Below are positions 8,053 to 17,280 of a stretch of DNA of 64,000 nt, in pieces. The stretch covers positions 1-64,000 of the forward strand of contig CABQAQ010000003.1 in assembly GCA_902462155.1 (NCBI GenBank). Direction: 5' to 3'. Origin of the DNA: an uncultured bacterium (lineage in GTDB: Bacteria > Cyanobacteriota > Vampirovibrionia > Gastranaerophilales > Gastranaerophilaceae). Positions within the stretch are counted from its first letter, which is position 1; the number at the start of each line of letters is the position of its first letter. Both the position numbers and the translations under genes were made by a program. The notes under the pieces were generated by a model, which did no database searches, was not told the origin of the DNA, and worked only from the letters and a program-made list of their open reading frames with translations.

Positions 8053-8658
8053 ATGTTTATAAATCAGAATGAAAATATTTCAAATAGAGTCGTTAATTTT
8101 CGTCAAGCACAGACAGCAAGAAATAATACTGGCATAAAAAAAGAATCAAAGAATGAAACCATACCCGAAAATAAAGAAAAGAAGAAATATGAAAACCCAA
8201 TAAGTGGTCCATTAGAAATGATTGCAACGACATCAGCAGTAATATTTGCATCATTGAGCTATGTATTTAAGGAACATTTGGAAGATATAATAGAAAATAT
8301 AGAGAATAAAGATAAAAACTGTAAAACTCCGATGACTTTAAAACAAAAGATGACAAAAGTAGGTTTAGCAGCATTAGCCTTAAGTGCAATAGTAACATTA
8401 GTTACATTGCCAAAAGCTTTGTATGATACAAGTATAAAGACAGTCAAAAAAAAGAAAGATATGGATGTTTATATAAGATCAAATGAAGTAGAGAAAAAGG
8501 TTTTTGAAAAATTAGATGAAAAATCAAAGAGAACAGAAACCAAAGAAGATCAAAAAAAATTAGCGGATAACTTTTTAAAAATGCAAAGTGCAAAGCAAAT
8601 AGCCCCGAAGTCAGTAATAGAAGATCTAAACTCTCCTGTAGAAGAATATATAATATAA
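8053..8658 (+). CDS. Unrecognised membrane protein, paralogue of the previous gene
   Basis: The 201-residue product has the same architecture as 7577-8038: a polar N-terminal region, KKYENP near residue 38, a first membrane segment at about 55-72, and an acidic/lysine-rich loop longer than in its partner. A second membrane segment at about 96-116 and a charged helix with KDMDVYIR and EKLDEK follow. It starts 14 bases after the upstream gene and is probably cotranscribed. The two may assemble as a heteromeric membrane complex (inference). It has no recognised domain or enzymatic motif. Confidence 0.8.
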   Translation: MFINQNENISNRVVNFRQAQTARNNTGIKKESKNETIPENKEKKKYENPISGPLEMIATTSAVIFASLSYVFKEHLEDIIENIENKDKNCKTPMTLKQKMTKVGLAALALSAIVTLVTLPKALYDTSIKTVKKKKDMDVYIRSNEVEKKVFEKLDEKSKRTETKEDQKKLADNFLKMQSAKQIAPKSVIEDLNSPVEEYII

Positions 8659-8817
8659 CTTTTAACTAAATCTCATTTAGATAGACCTTTTAATATATAG
8701 AATTTTTGGATTAAATTACTTAGTAAACAGTTTAAAATAGATATATTAAACTCAAGATAAATATTTAAAAAATAAGAAATTGTAAGTTAATTAAGAATAA
8801 AAAGAGTGAGATAAAAA

Positions 8818-10350
8818 GTGAGTAATCAAATTGTTTCTGTTGAAAAAATAGAAGAACCTTTGGAAAATAATGAAAAAGAGAATCTAAAAGAAAAACAAGT
8901 AGATAAAGATGTAAAACCAATAATAGAAGATATATTCAAATACGCACCATCAAAAATTGTAGGTTTATTATTGAATTTAATAGTAGTGCCAATTTATACA
9001 AGTTTATTAACGCCAAGTCAATATGGTTTATATTCAATATCAATAGCGACTTTAAGTTTTTTATGTATAATATTTTCAGATTGGGTAGGAATATCAGGTT
9101 TAAGATTTTTTAGAGAACAACAGTTACAGAATAAAAGTTCGGATTACCATGGAACGTTAGTATCGATATTGTTAATAAACTTATCATTAATGTTTACAGT
9201 AACGTTAATATGTAAGAGCTTAATATGTGATTTTTTTCATATACCGGTAAAGTATTTATATGTGATACTAATATTAATATTACCAATATCAATAAGAGCA
9301 TTATTATTACAAATATTAAGAGCGCAGATAAAGCCAATAGCCTATAGTATAACAATAATATTAAACCAAGTATTAACAATGATGTTTGCGTGTTTTTTCA
9401 TAATGAAGTTCAATTTAAAAGCGAATGCGATATTGTTATCAATGGCAATAGTAGCGAGTATTATAGGATTTATTTTAGCTTGTCAGACAAAATTTTTTAA
9501 AACAATAAAATTTGATCATTTAAGCTTTGGATTATTTAGGAAATTATGTTTTTATGGAATGCCATTAGCAATAGGCCATCTAAGTATGTGGATAATAACC
9601 CAGAGTAATAAGTTTATATTACAGCACTATAAGGGATCATTTTATAATGGTATATCCGGTGTAGCATACAATTTAACATATTCTATATTATTGGCATTAC
9701 TATCGGTATTTATAATAGCGGCAATGCCAAGAATAATACGTTTATATGAAAGTGGTGCAGATGTAAGACCTGTAATATCAAAGATATCAGGCTATCTAAT
9801 ATGTATATCATTACCGCTTATAGGATTAATATCAATATATGCCAATGATTTTGTAAGTTTAATGTCAAATGAGAAATTTGCTCAAGCAAGTATATTAATT
9901 CCATTTTTAGCGATGTCAGTATTTTTTATAGAGTTAGCTGAATTTACAACAATCCAATACCATCTTGTAAATAAGACCTATATAGATACAATAATAAAAT
10001 TTTCAATAGGAGCATTAGGAATATTATTAAATATAATATTAATTCCAAAGATAGGATTAGTCGCAATAGGAATAGCAGCATTATCAGTAAATATATTATA
10101 TTTTATCCTAAGTTTAGTAATAAGTATGAAGAATTTACAATGGATAATGCCTGTAAAAGAAATAGGTATTGGATTTTCTTGTTGTATCCCGACAGTGTTG
10201 GTAATGATATGTTTAAAGTATTTAAAGATTGATGGGATATGGCAAATGTTAATACTATTATGTATATATTATATTTTATATTATGTAATAAATAAAAATT
10301 TAAATAAAATAGAAGTAATAATAGAGATGTATAAAAGAAAATATTTGTAG
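8818..10350 (+). CDS. Polysaccharide flippase, Wzx/MATE-like (MOP superfamily)
   Basis: A 510-residue polytopic membrane protein with about 12-14 hydrophobic segments after a charged 40-residue cytoplasmic N-terminus. The start of the core (YAPSKIVGLLLNLIVVPIYT) and the following LTPSQYGLYSI are typical of Wzx-type lipid-linked oligosaccharide flippases, which move undecaprenyl-linked glycans across the inner membrane. GTG 8818 is the start, with a GAGTGAG Shine-Dalgarno. No glycan biosynthesis cluster adjoins it; the next gene is apt. The substrate cannot be told from sequence. Confidence 0.85.
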   Translation: MSNQIVSVEKIEEPLENNEKENLKEKQVDKDVKPIIEDIFKYAPSKIVGLLLNLIVVPIYTSLLTPSQYGLYSISIATLSFLCIIFSDWVGISGLRFFREQQLQNKSSDYHGTLVSILLINLSLMFTVTLICKSLICDFFHIPVKYLYVILILILPISIRALLLQILRAQIKPIAYSITIILNQVLTMMFACFFIMKFNLKANAILLSMAIVASIIGFILACQTKFFKTIKFDHLSFGLFRKLCFYGMPLAIGHLSMWIITQSNKFILQHYKGSFYNGISGVAYNLTYSILLALLSVFIIAAMPRIIRLYESGADVRPVISKISGYLICISLPLIGLISIYANDFVSLMSNEKFAQASILIPFLAMSVFFIELAEFTTIQYHLVNKTYIDTIIKFSIGALGILLNIILIPKIGLVAIGIAALSVNILYFILSLVISMKNLQWIMPVKEIGIGFSCCIPTVLVMICLKYLKIDGIWQMLILLCIYYILYYVINKNLNKIEVIIEMYKRKYL

Positions 10351-10400
10351 TAAAATAATAAAGAAGTCAAGAGAGATATAAAAAATTTGGAGTGGAAGAA

Positions 10401-10922
10401 ATGAATGAATATGTAAAAAGTAAAATAAGAGATATAAAAGATTTTCCAAAAGAGGGTATAATATTTAGAGATATAACAACAGCCGTAAAAGATAAGAAGG
10501 CATTAAAAGAGATAGTAAAGTATCTAACAGAGGAATTTATAGACGAAAAGATAGATTATGTAGCAGCAATAGAATCAAGAGGATTTATATTTGGATCAGC
10601 GTTAGCAATAAATTTAGATGCAGGATTTATATTAATAAGGAAGCCTGGTAAATTACCTGCGAAAACAATAAGTCAAGAATATTCATTAGAGTATGGAGTA
10701 GATAGAATAGAAGTACACGAAGATGCAATAGAAGAAGGAAAGAATGTGTTAGTAGTAGATGATTTACTAGCAACAGGAGGAACAATAAGTGCAGCGTGTA
10801 AATTAGTAAAGAAGATGAAAGCGAATGTAGTAGGAGCTGCTTTTGTAATAGAATTAACAGAACTAAAAGGTAGAGAAAAGTTACCTGAAGAAATAAAAGT
10901 AGTATCAATGGTAAAATACTGA
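10401..10922 (+). CDS. apt: Adenine phosphoribosyltransferase
   Basis: Salvages adenine to AMP using PRPP. The product has 173 residues, the normal length. The PRPP-binding signature VLVVDDLLATGGT lies at about residues 116-128, and the ESRGFIFGSALA loop near 56-67. An in-frame GTG at 10392 exists, but the GGAG Shine-Dalgarno overlaps it and is correctly spaced for ATG 10401. It lies between the flippase gene and flhB on the same strand. There is no functional reason visible for the pairing. Confidence 0.96.
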   Translation: MNEYVKSKIRDIKDFPKEGIIFRDITTAVKDKKALKEIVKYLTEEFIDEKIDYVAAIESRGFIFGSALAINLDAGFILIRKPGKLPAKTISQEYSLEYGVDRIEVHEDAIEEGKNVLVVDDLLATGGTISAACKLVKKMKANVVGAAFVIELTELKGREKLPEEIKVVSMVKY

Positions 10923-10990
10923 TATAATATAGAATATAGAAAGAGAATATAATAAAAAATAAAGGTTTGCGCAAGCAATAAGGGAAAAGA

Positions 10991-12082
10991 ATGGGTGATG
11001 AAGATAAACAATTTGAAGCAAGTCATCAGAAGTTGCAGCAAGCGAGAAAGCAAGGACAGGTAGTAAAGTCGAAAGATTTATCTACAGCATTATTTTTATT
11101 AGTAATGTGTTTTTTAGTATCAAAATTATCTCCTTTTATATGGGATCAAGTAACAAGGTTATTTGTGTTAACCTATGAACAGATACCAAATGTCCATTTA
11201 GATAAAATAGGGTCCGGATATTTATGCTTGATAACAATATTGCCAACGGTATTAATAATAGCGCCAATATTGTTTGTAGCGTGGTGTATGGGAATATTTG
11301 GAGATTTTATTCAAGTTGGGCCATTAGTAACAACGACTCCATTAATGCCAAAGTTAACAAAGTTAAATCCAGTAAGTTATTTTAAGAATTTATTTTCGAA
11401 AAAGACAGTATTTGATTTATTCAAGAATATAATAAAAATAGCGATACTAGGATATATAGGATGGATGGTATATAGTGATCATTTAGAGGCAATATTAGGA
11501 TTAGCAGCAATAGATAATAATTTTGCAGTAATGACAGAATTTGGGAATTTAATAATGGAATTCATAACAAAAGCAATGCTAGCCTTTTTTATAATAGCGT
11601 GTGCGGATTATATGCAGATAAGGCAAAAGTTTATGAATGATCAAAAGATGTCATTAAAGGAAGTAAAAGATGAATATAAAAGTTCAGAAGGAGATCCAAA
11701 TGTGAAAGCCCAGTTGAGGCAGAGGCGTATGCAGATGTTGCAACAAGATGCAGTAGCGGATTGTGATTTTGTAGTAACAAATCCTACGCATATAGCGTGT
11801 GCATTAAAATATGATCCTGAGAAAATGGAATCACCAAAACTGGTAGCAAAAGGAACGGAGCTAATAGCAAAGAAAATAATAGAGATAGCAAAAGAACACG
11901 ATATACCGGTAGTAGAAAATCCGCCTGTTGCAAGAGCACTGTTTCGTATGGTAGAATTGAATGCACAGATACCTCCGGATTTATATAAAGCTGTGGCAGA
12001 AATATTATTATTTGTATATAATTTAAAAGGAAAGAATAAACTAGATAATATAAAGAATTTAAGTAAAGATAATAAAAAATAA
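10991..12082 (+). CDS. flhB: Flagellar export apparatus protein FlhB
   Basis: Inner-membrane component of the flagellar type III export gate and its substrate-specificity switch. The 363-residue protein has four membrane segments in residues 25-220 and a cytoplasmic C-terminal domain. The autocleavage motif NPTH lies at residues 264-267, with the usual context (DFVVTNPTHIACALKY). The N-terminus is Lys/Gln-rich as in FlhB. NPTH does not by itself separate FlhB from injectisome homologues. The adjacent sigma-28-type gene and fliD elsewhere in the window favour the flagellar assignment. AAGGGA Shine-Dalgarno before ATG 10991. Confidence 0.92.
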   Translation: MGDEDKQFEASHQKLQQARKQGQVVKSKDLSTALFLLVMCFLVSKLSPFIWDQVTRLFVLTYEQIPNVHLDKIGSGYLCLITILPTVLIIAPILFVAWCMGIFGDFIQVGPLVTTTPLMPKLTKLNPVSYFKNLFSKKTVFDLFKNIIKIAILGYIGWMVYSDHLEAILGLAAIDNNFAVMTEFGNLIMEFITKAMLAFFIIACADYMQIRQKFMNDQKMSLKEVKDEYKSSEGDPNVKAQLRQRRMQMLQQDAVADCDFVVTNPTHIACALKYDPEKMESPKLVAKGTELIAKKIIEIAKEHDIPVVENPPVARALFRMVELNAQIPPDLYKAVAEILLFVYNLKGKNKLDNIKNLSKDNKK

Positions 12083-12097
12083 ATGGTGTAATAAGAA

Positions 12098-12748
12098 GTG
12101 CAATTAAAAATAAAGCAGTATATAGAGATAATAGAGAAAGTAGCGAAAGTAGAATACCGAAGGATACCAAATCATATGGTAGATTGTGATGAGTTGGTAA
12201 GTATAGGTATAATAGCTATTCAAGCGCTTATTGCAGGAAAGACGGAAGAGCAGTTAGAGAAATATAATTCTTCATATATAGCAACAGCAGCGAGATGGGC
12301 AATAAGAAACGAACTACGTAACAGATATAAATGGTACTCTTTAAGACATTCAACATCAGGAAGTGAAGAAGATAATGATGGATCAAAAGGTCTTGACGTA
12401 TCACCAAATAAAGTAAGAGAAGCAATATATGAAACTATATTATCAATAGATTCATTAGCAGCGAACGCATCAGATAATGATTCTCCATTTGATTTTGTAA
12501 AAGATAAATCAGCATTACCGGATGAGGTAGCAGAATTATCAGAGTTAAGCAAATGTATAAAGGAAGCAATAGCGACATTACCGCAGAAAGAAAGAACAAT
12601 AGTAGAGTACCGTTTTTATAGAAATATGCAGGTAAAAGAGATAGCAGAACAAGTTGGATTATCATCTTCAAGAATTACCCGAATAGTACAAAGTTCATTA
12701 AATTATATAAGAGAATACTTACAGAAAAAAGATTTAACAGAATATTAG
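12098..12748 (+). CDS. fliA: RNA polymerase sigma factor, FliA/sigma-28 type
   Basis: Directs RNA polymerase to late flagellar promoters. The 216 residues include sigma region 2 (about 20-80, with the WAIRNELR core) and a linker of about 60 polar residues replacing or degenerating region 3. Region 4 covers about residues 150-205 (LPQKERTIVEYRF, then an HTH with EIAEQVGLSSSRITRI). It is 15 bases after flhB, matching the common flhB-to-fliA neighbourhood. GTG 12098 is the start because no better in-frame codon precedes region 2. At least two sites in this window fit its expected promoter well (23056-23082 and 4717-4743), which supports an active regulon. Confidence 0.85.
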   Translation: MQLKIKQYIEIIEKVAKVEYRRIPNHMVDCDELVSIGIIAIQALIAGKTEEQLEKYNSSYIATAARWAIRNELRNRYKWYSLRHSTSGSEEDNDGSKGLDVSPNKVREAIYETILSIDSLAANASDNDSPFDFVKDKSALPDEVAELSELSKCIKEAIATLPQKERTIVEYRFYRNMQVKEIAEQVGLSSSRITRIVQSSLNYIREYLQKKDLTEY

Positions 12749-12812
12749 AATTCTGGTAAGATATTAGCTAAAATAATAAAATTCTGTATAATAAAAAATA
12801 AAGAATGGAATA

Positions 12813-13202
12813 TTAAACTTCTGATAAAGAAATATTAATAATGCCGTTATTACGAGCAATGTCCATAATTTTGACAACAGCACCATGAGTGGCAAGAGCT
12901 TCAGTTCGGATCATAAGTCCATCAGGGAATTCTTTAGATTTAGATTTGATAATATGTTCTATATCATTAAGCTCCATTTGCTGATTATCAACGATAATTT
13001 TATTATCGTTTGTAACTAAAACGTTAAGAATTTTTGATTCTTTAATATCTTGAGATTCAACCATATCAGGAACAGTTAAATTAAGTCCTTGCTGGTCAAG
13101 CAATGGAGCTATAACCATCATAATGATTAATAATACAAGGAAGATATCAGTTAAAGGAGTAATATTAATTTCGTTAAAAGTTTTGCGTTGCTTTCGTTTC
13201 AT
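12813..13202 (-). CDS. exbD: Biopolymer transport protein ExbD/TolR family
   Basis: Single-pass inner-membrane partner of the ExbB/TolQ-like proton channel, energising the TonB-family protein encoded upstream. The product has 129 residues. The membrane helix after NEINITPLTDIF carries the essential Asp at residue 19. A periplasmic domain with the usual VRTEALATHGAVVKIMD-like segment follows. It is the last gene of the tonB-exbB-exbD-exbD run, 49 bases after the previous gene. AAAGGA Shine-Dalgarno. Confidence 0.93.
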   Translation of the reverse strand: MKRKQRKTFNEINITPLTDIFLVLLIIMMVIAPLLDQQGLNLTVPDMVESQDIKESKILNVLVTNDNKIIVDNQQMELNDIEHIIKSKSKEFPDGLMIRTEALATHGAVVKIMDIARNNGIINISLSEV

Positions 13203-13251
13203 AGTAAAAATCCTTTTAAATAATTTTTAAAGTACGGATATATAAAATAGC

Positions 13252-13788
13252 TTAGTAATGATAAGAATCTATATCCTCATCAATAGGAGCATTTGATCCA
13301 AGAGAGGATATAAGATTATTTTTTTTATCGAGATTTTGATTATCCGGATTATGATCTTGAAGACTTTTTTGCTCTTTTTTAGTTAAAGGTTCACCAGCAA
13401 TAGTAAGTTTTTCATAACCACATTGAGAAGCAGCATTCATAACTTTCATAATCTGGCTACTTTTAGTTTGTGCATCAGCTTTAACAACAACTTCTTTTTT
13501 TTCTAAAGAAGGTTTTAGTTTTTCTAAATCAGAAGTTAAAGAATTTACATCAATTTTAGATCCATTAAGATAAAAGACACCTTCTTTAGTGATGGAAACG
13601 GTAGCTTTTTTCTGTTCTATAGTAATACCACTATTAATTTCCGGAACAGAGATAGAATTATCTTGAGATTGAAACGTAGGAGCTACAACCATCATAATGA
13701 TTAATAATACAAGGAAGATATCAGTTAAAGGAGTAATATTAATCTCGTTAAATATTTTTTTATCGTTGGATGAAGAGTTAAAAGCCAT
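13252..13788 (-). CDS. exbD: Second ExbD/TolR family protein
   Basis: The 178-residue paralogue of the following gene has the same NEINITPLTDIF membrane helix (Asp23). It has a periplasmic domain and an extra hydrophilic C-terminal extension of about 40 residues rich in Asn, Lys and Asp. Two ExbDs in one operon suggest either a mixed ExbD dimer in the motor or two alternative motors. Shine-Dalgarno AAGAAAG is acceptable. It lies directly downstream of the channel gene at 13827-14486. Confidence 0.92.
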   Translation of the reverse strand: MAFNSSSNDKKIFNEINITPLTDIFLVLLIIMMVVAPTFQSQDNSISVPEINSGITIEQKKATVSITKEGVFYLNGSKIDVNSLTSDLEKLKPSLEKKEVVVKADAQTKSSQIMKVMNAASQCGYEKLTIAGEPLTKKEQKSLQDHNPDNQNLDKKNNLISSLGSNAPIDEDIDSYHY

Positions 13789-13826
13789 ATTATAGTTCTT
13801 TCTTAAATAAAATTAATAAATAAATT

Positions 13827-14486
13827 TTAAACATTAGATTTCAATTGTAAATGATCATTAGGATTAATAGAAGAAGACTCATCCGAATCTACAAAGCTAA
13901 GGAATAATAACTTGATTAATTGGAAATCATCTTCGTATCGTTTAACAGTAGATTGAAATAAGTTAAACAAAACAACAGCAATAATAGCAACACCTAACCC
14001 AAAAGCAGTAGCAATCAAAGCAGATCCAATACCCATAGCAACAGCAGCAGATTGATTACCTTGAGTAGCCAAGTCTTGGAATGTATATAGGATTCTAACA
14101 ACAGTACCAAAAAGCCCTAAGAAAGGAGCAACACCACCAATAGTACCAAGAATAGTTAAATGACTTTCAAGTTTTCTGGTAGCTAAACTGGCAGCAATAT
14201 CAAAAGATCTGGAGAAACCTGCTCTTTGTTCTTTAAAAATACGAACAGCTTCTTCGGTAACTTCGCCGATAACTCCACCCAGTTGAATACTTAAAGCTTG
14301 AGCTGAGTCAAGATTATTTTTAACTAATTCTTTTTGTAATTTTGGTATAAATTGAACAACATCACGTTGATTTTTTTTGTAAAAAGAAAATCTATTAATA
14401 GCAACAGCTAAAGTAAGAATGGAGCAGATTAATATAGGTAATAATACCGGCCAATCTAGTTTAATTGAATGTAATAAAAGTTCCAT
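13827..14486 (-). CDS. exbB: ExbB/TolQ/MotA-family proton channel
   Basis: Inner-membrane channel subunit coupling proton flow to TonB/Tol movement. The product has 219 residues. The first membrane helix is near the N-terminus (about 10-28). The characteristic block LTILGTIGGVAPFLGLFGTV lies at about residues 110-130, and a third helix near 150-180 contains ALIATAFGLGVAI. Neighbouring tonB and exbD genes on the same strand separate it from flagellar MotA. Strong GAGGA Shine-Dalgarno at ATG 14486. Confidence 0.93.
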   Translation of the reverse strand: MELLLHSIKLDWPVLLPILICSILTLAVAINRFSFYKKNQRDVVQFIPKLQKELVKNNLDSAQALSIQLGGVIGEVTEEAVRIFKEQRAGFSRSFDIAASLATRKLESHLTILGTIGGVAPFLGLFGTVVRILYTFQDLATQGNQSAAVAMGIGSALIATAFGLGVAIIAVVLFNLFQSTVKRYEDDFQLIKLLFLSFVDSDESSSINPNDHLQLKSNV

Positions 14487-14552
14487 AAATGTAATCCTCT
14501 TTCTTTATAATGTATATATTTTAATTTTTTATGAATATTTTGCTAAACTGAA

Positions 14553-15716
14553 TTAGTACCGTCGAGCAGATGAAGCATAGAAATCGAAAGTAAAATTAAT
14601 ATCGACACTAGCACCTTTATATTCCGGAGGTAAAGGTCTAAAAGGGGCAGTTAATTTAACAGCGGCAATAGCAGCATCATCATCAGATTTAGATCCGGAA
14701 GATTTTTGAACAGATAGAGATAATAATCTACCATCTTTAGCAATTTTGAATAATAATACAATTTTTTTATTTTGCCCACCATTAGGAGGAGTCCAATTAG
14801 ATTTAATTCTACGTTCAACCTCTTTCATATAAGGACCAAAATCCGGTTCACGAATGGCATCAATACCAGGAGCGCCTTTAGGGTTTCCAGGGCTAGGATT
14901 ACCAGCATTACCTAAAGATCCGCTTGATCCTGTAGAAGAAAATCTACCACCATTACGAGCACCTGATCCACCGGAACTTGGAGCTAAAATAGGGCTTGGC
15001 TTTGATGTTGATTTACCGGAAGATCTGTTTGAATTTCCATTACCAGAAGTAGAAACAGGACCTGAGTGAGTTCCTACTTTATTACCAGCCTTATATTTAG
15101 GTACGGGAACGGCAAACTTATTAGGTGAATGTTTACTCGTAGGTTTTGGAGCTTGAGCTACAATATTTGGTCTTGGAGCTTGAGTTGTTGATTTTTTAAC
15201 AGTAGGTGCTTTTTTAGCTGACTCTTGTGCTTTTGGACGATTTTGAGTTATTGTTTGCTTAACTTGTTGCTTAGGTTTTACAGTTTTATTAGCTTGATTA
15301 GCCGCAGGCATAGAAGCTTTTGTTTGTGATACAGATTTCGGAGCAGAAGGTGTTGGCATAGATTCTTTTCTTGTTGGATCGTGCTTACCTCCTGCTCGTG
15401 AATCCATATCTGAACGATTCTTTGTATTTTTATTTATTGGTTGACCGGGTTTAGTTACTAATACAAATTCTATATCTTTAGGTTTAGGTTTTGGTTTATC
15501 AAATAGTTGAAAATTAATACCTAAAAAGGCTAATAATATCATACTTAGCCATATAAAGGCTACAGATACAGGATGTAATATCGTAGAAAGGACAAGTGAT
15601 TTTTTAAAAGATATTTCTTTTGTATTATCTTTTATTATTATTCGTGTTTTTCCTTGATCACAAACTTTGATATTTTCATCTTCTGATGTATTAAATTTGT
15701 TACCCAAAAGTGTCAT
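14553..15716 (-). CDS. tonB: TonB/TolA-family energy transducer
   Basis: A periplasm-spanning protein transmitting motor energy to the outer membrane. The 387-residue product has an unusually long cytoplasmic N-terminus of about 45 residues. One membrane helix follows (about 46-68), then a long Pro/Lys/Gln-rich and Gly/Ser-rich linker (about 75-280), then a TonB C-terminal domain (about 285-380) with VERRIKSNWTPP and the AAIAAVKLTAPFRPLP motif. This C-terminal domain is also found in TolA-like proteins, so a Tol-Pal role is possible. It is the first gene of the four-gene operon. Confidence 0.9.
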   Translation of the reverse strand: MTLLGNKFNTSEDENIKVCDQGKTRIIIKDNTKEISFKKSLVLSTILHPVSVAFIWLSMILLAFLGINFQLFDKPKPKPKDIEFVLVTKPGQPINKNTKNRSDMDSRAGGKHDPTRKESMPTPSAPKSVSQTKASMPAANQANKTVKPKQQVKQTITQNRPKAQESAKKAPTVKKSTTQAPRPNIVAQAPKPTSKHSPNKFAVPVPKYKAGNKVGTHSGPVSTSGNGNSNRSSGKSTSKPSPILAPSSGGSGARNGGRFSSTGSSGSLGNAGNPSPGNPKGAPGIDAIREPDFGPYMKEVERRIKSNWTPPNGGQNKKIVLLFKIAKDGRLLSLSVQKSSGSKSDDDAAIAAVKLTAPFRPLPPEYKGASVDINFTFDFYASSARRY

Positions 15717-15790
15717 ATAAATAAATCCATCTTATATACTACATAATAAAGTTTAGCTAAAGCAAAGAGCAAAACAATTACCCGATATGA

Positions 15791-16489
15791 TTAATATCTT
15801 GAGCCAGGTGTATAAGTAATCGGTTGGTCAATGACTATATTAACTTGAGTACCGGCAGGAATAACAGCATTAATACCTTTATCCCAGACAGATTTTGCTA
15901 ACCCACCGCCTGCACCTACAGCAGTTGCTAAAGCTGTTCCTTTACCTATTTTACCACCGGCTAAAGGTGAGATTATTACACCGGCTAATGCTCCGGCTGC
16001 TGAACCTACAGCTATATCTTTTGCGTATGCTTTTGTTGTATCTTTTGCTGTTCCGCCTTTTAATAATCCTGTTCCATCATCTGTTTGGATCATTCCGGAT
16101 ATAGGAATCATTTGACCTGTTGGGGTTACTATATTTGTGAATCTTACTTTTAAATTCCCGTTTATACCACCTCTTTTAGCTTTTTTTACGCTTATTACAT
16201 TACCATTTAACACTGATCCTGCCGGTGCTACCAGATTATTACCATAATAGAAGTTCTGTGGTAAATTTATTGTTACACCTTGGCCTAAGGATAAGTTTTC
16301 TGAATTTAATTCATACGTTGTCATAGCGGGGATACTCATTCCTGCCGGTATTGTTATTACTTTACCTCTTAATTGTTGTGAATAATTATTATTTGCGGCT
16401 ATTGCTCCACAAAGAAATACATTCCCTGTTGTATTGCTTAAAATCAACGCACTTAAAATTAATGCACTTAATACTTTTTTTCTATTCAT
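15791..16489 (-). CDS. Exported protein, Gly/Ala-rich, VirB10-like barrel motif
   Basis: The 232-residue product has a signal peptide (about residues 1-32, ending near AIAANN). Mature sequence contains repeated short beta-type motifs (ITIPAGMSIPAM, LVAPAGSVLNGNV, VIPAGTQVNIVID). These resemble the barrel segments of TrbI/VirB10 and related envelope proteins. A Gly/Ala-rich hydrophobic stretch (about 160-195) could be a membrane-inserted hairpin. The next gene (16596-17207) repeats the overall pattern in shorter form, so they are probably diverged paralogues. Excellent Shine-Dalgarno GGAGGAAG. Probably envelope-located; function unknown. Confidence 0.8.
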   Translation of the reverse strand: MNRKKVLSALILSALILSNTTGNVFLCGAIAANNNYSQQLRGKVITIPAGMSIPAMTTYELNSENLSLGQGVTINLPQNFYYGNNLVAPAGSVLNGNVISVKKAKRGGINGNLKVRFTNIVTPTGQMIPISGMIQTDDGTGLLKGGTAKDTTKAYAKDIAVGSAAGALAGVIISPLAGGKIGKGTALATAVGAGGGLAKSVWDKGINAVIPAGTQVNIVIDQPITYTPGSRY

Positions 16490-16595
16490 GTTTTTCTTCC
16501 TCCATTTTTTTTACCCAAAGGCTAGATTTTTTAATTTATATTATAATATACAATTAATTAAATGTGAAACATATATACATTACAAGATGTTTTGA

Positions 16596-17207
16596 TTATA
16601 TTGAAAAATCATCGATAAGTACAATATTAAGTTCTCTTCCGGCTTTTACTATTATTGGTTTACCATATTCAAATACATTTACAGGGGCATATTGTAAAAC
16701 TCCTGTTCCCCAGCTGCTTGAATAGTGTGGTACTCTTTCATAATAAGCATACGGTGATTTATCTCCACCCAGATATTGTTCTGCGCTTGATCCGACGTAG
16801 GCATTAATTTTTCTTTCGGAATTATCCGGATAGATTACTTTATATATTTTTATTTTTAATGCTCCATTTGTTCCTTGTACCGGCTCTTTGACATCTTCTA
16901 CAAATCCTACATATATTGCTCCTTCCGGTATTATTATATCCTCATCGGCATATATATTCTGTGGATTTATAAATGTTACTTCATCTCCTATATCTAGTGC
17001 CTCACTTGATAATTGTCTTTGGCTTACTCCTTTTAGAAATGCTCCTTTCATTATTGTCAAGTGCTTATTGTTATAGGGATTTATTTCTCTTATCAGATCT
17101 TCATTAGTATAACTTTCGCTCTTTTCAGAAATTATTATTCCACTCATTATTAATATCAATAATATTCCTATAAGTTTTTTTATATACAAATTTTTTTTTC
17201 TTTTCAT
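16596..17207 (-). CDS. Exported protein related to the preceding one
   Basis: The product has 203 residues from ATG 17207, which gives a clean signal peptide (basic MKRKKNLYIKK, then a hydrophobic core to about residue 28). An upstream TTG would add 13 residues and spoil it. Mature motifs (IIIPEGAIYVGFVEDV, LKIKIYKVIYPD, PIIVKAGRELNIVLID) align in order with those of the 15791-16489 gene, suggesting a shared VirB10-like beta fold. It lacks the Gly/Ala-rich segment. No clear Shine-Dalgarno. Function unknown. Confidence 0.75.
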   Translation of the reverse strand: MKRKKNLYIKKLIGILLILIMSGIIISEKSESYTNEDLIREINPYNNKHLTIMKGAFLKGVSQRQLSSEALDIGDEVTFINPQNIYADEDIIIPEGAIYVGFVEDVKEPVQGTNGALKIKIYKVIYPDNSERKINAYVGSSAEQYLGGDKSPYAYYERVPHYSSSWGTGVLQYAPVNVFEYGKPIIVKAGRELNIVLIDDFSI

Positions 17208-17280
17208 AATAAAGAGTTTTACAATTTTTTTTCTAAAAGTCAACAAATATTTTTATTAAAAATATATTTTAAAGTTTATA

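Noticed and set aside
10627..11053. Minus-strand open frames of 115 and 126 codons across apt/flhB
   Set aside because: Antisense to two well-identified genes, Leu/Ser-rich low-complexity translations, no Shine-Dalgarno; shadows of an A-rich coding strand.
10991..12082. FlhB as a virulence injectisome component
   Set aside because: The adjacent sigma-28-type gene, and fliD in the same window, favour a flagellar role; no injectisome genes are seen.
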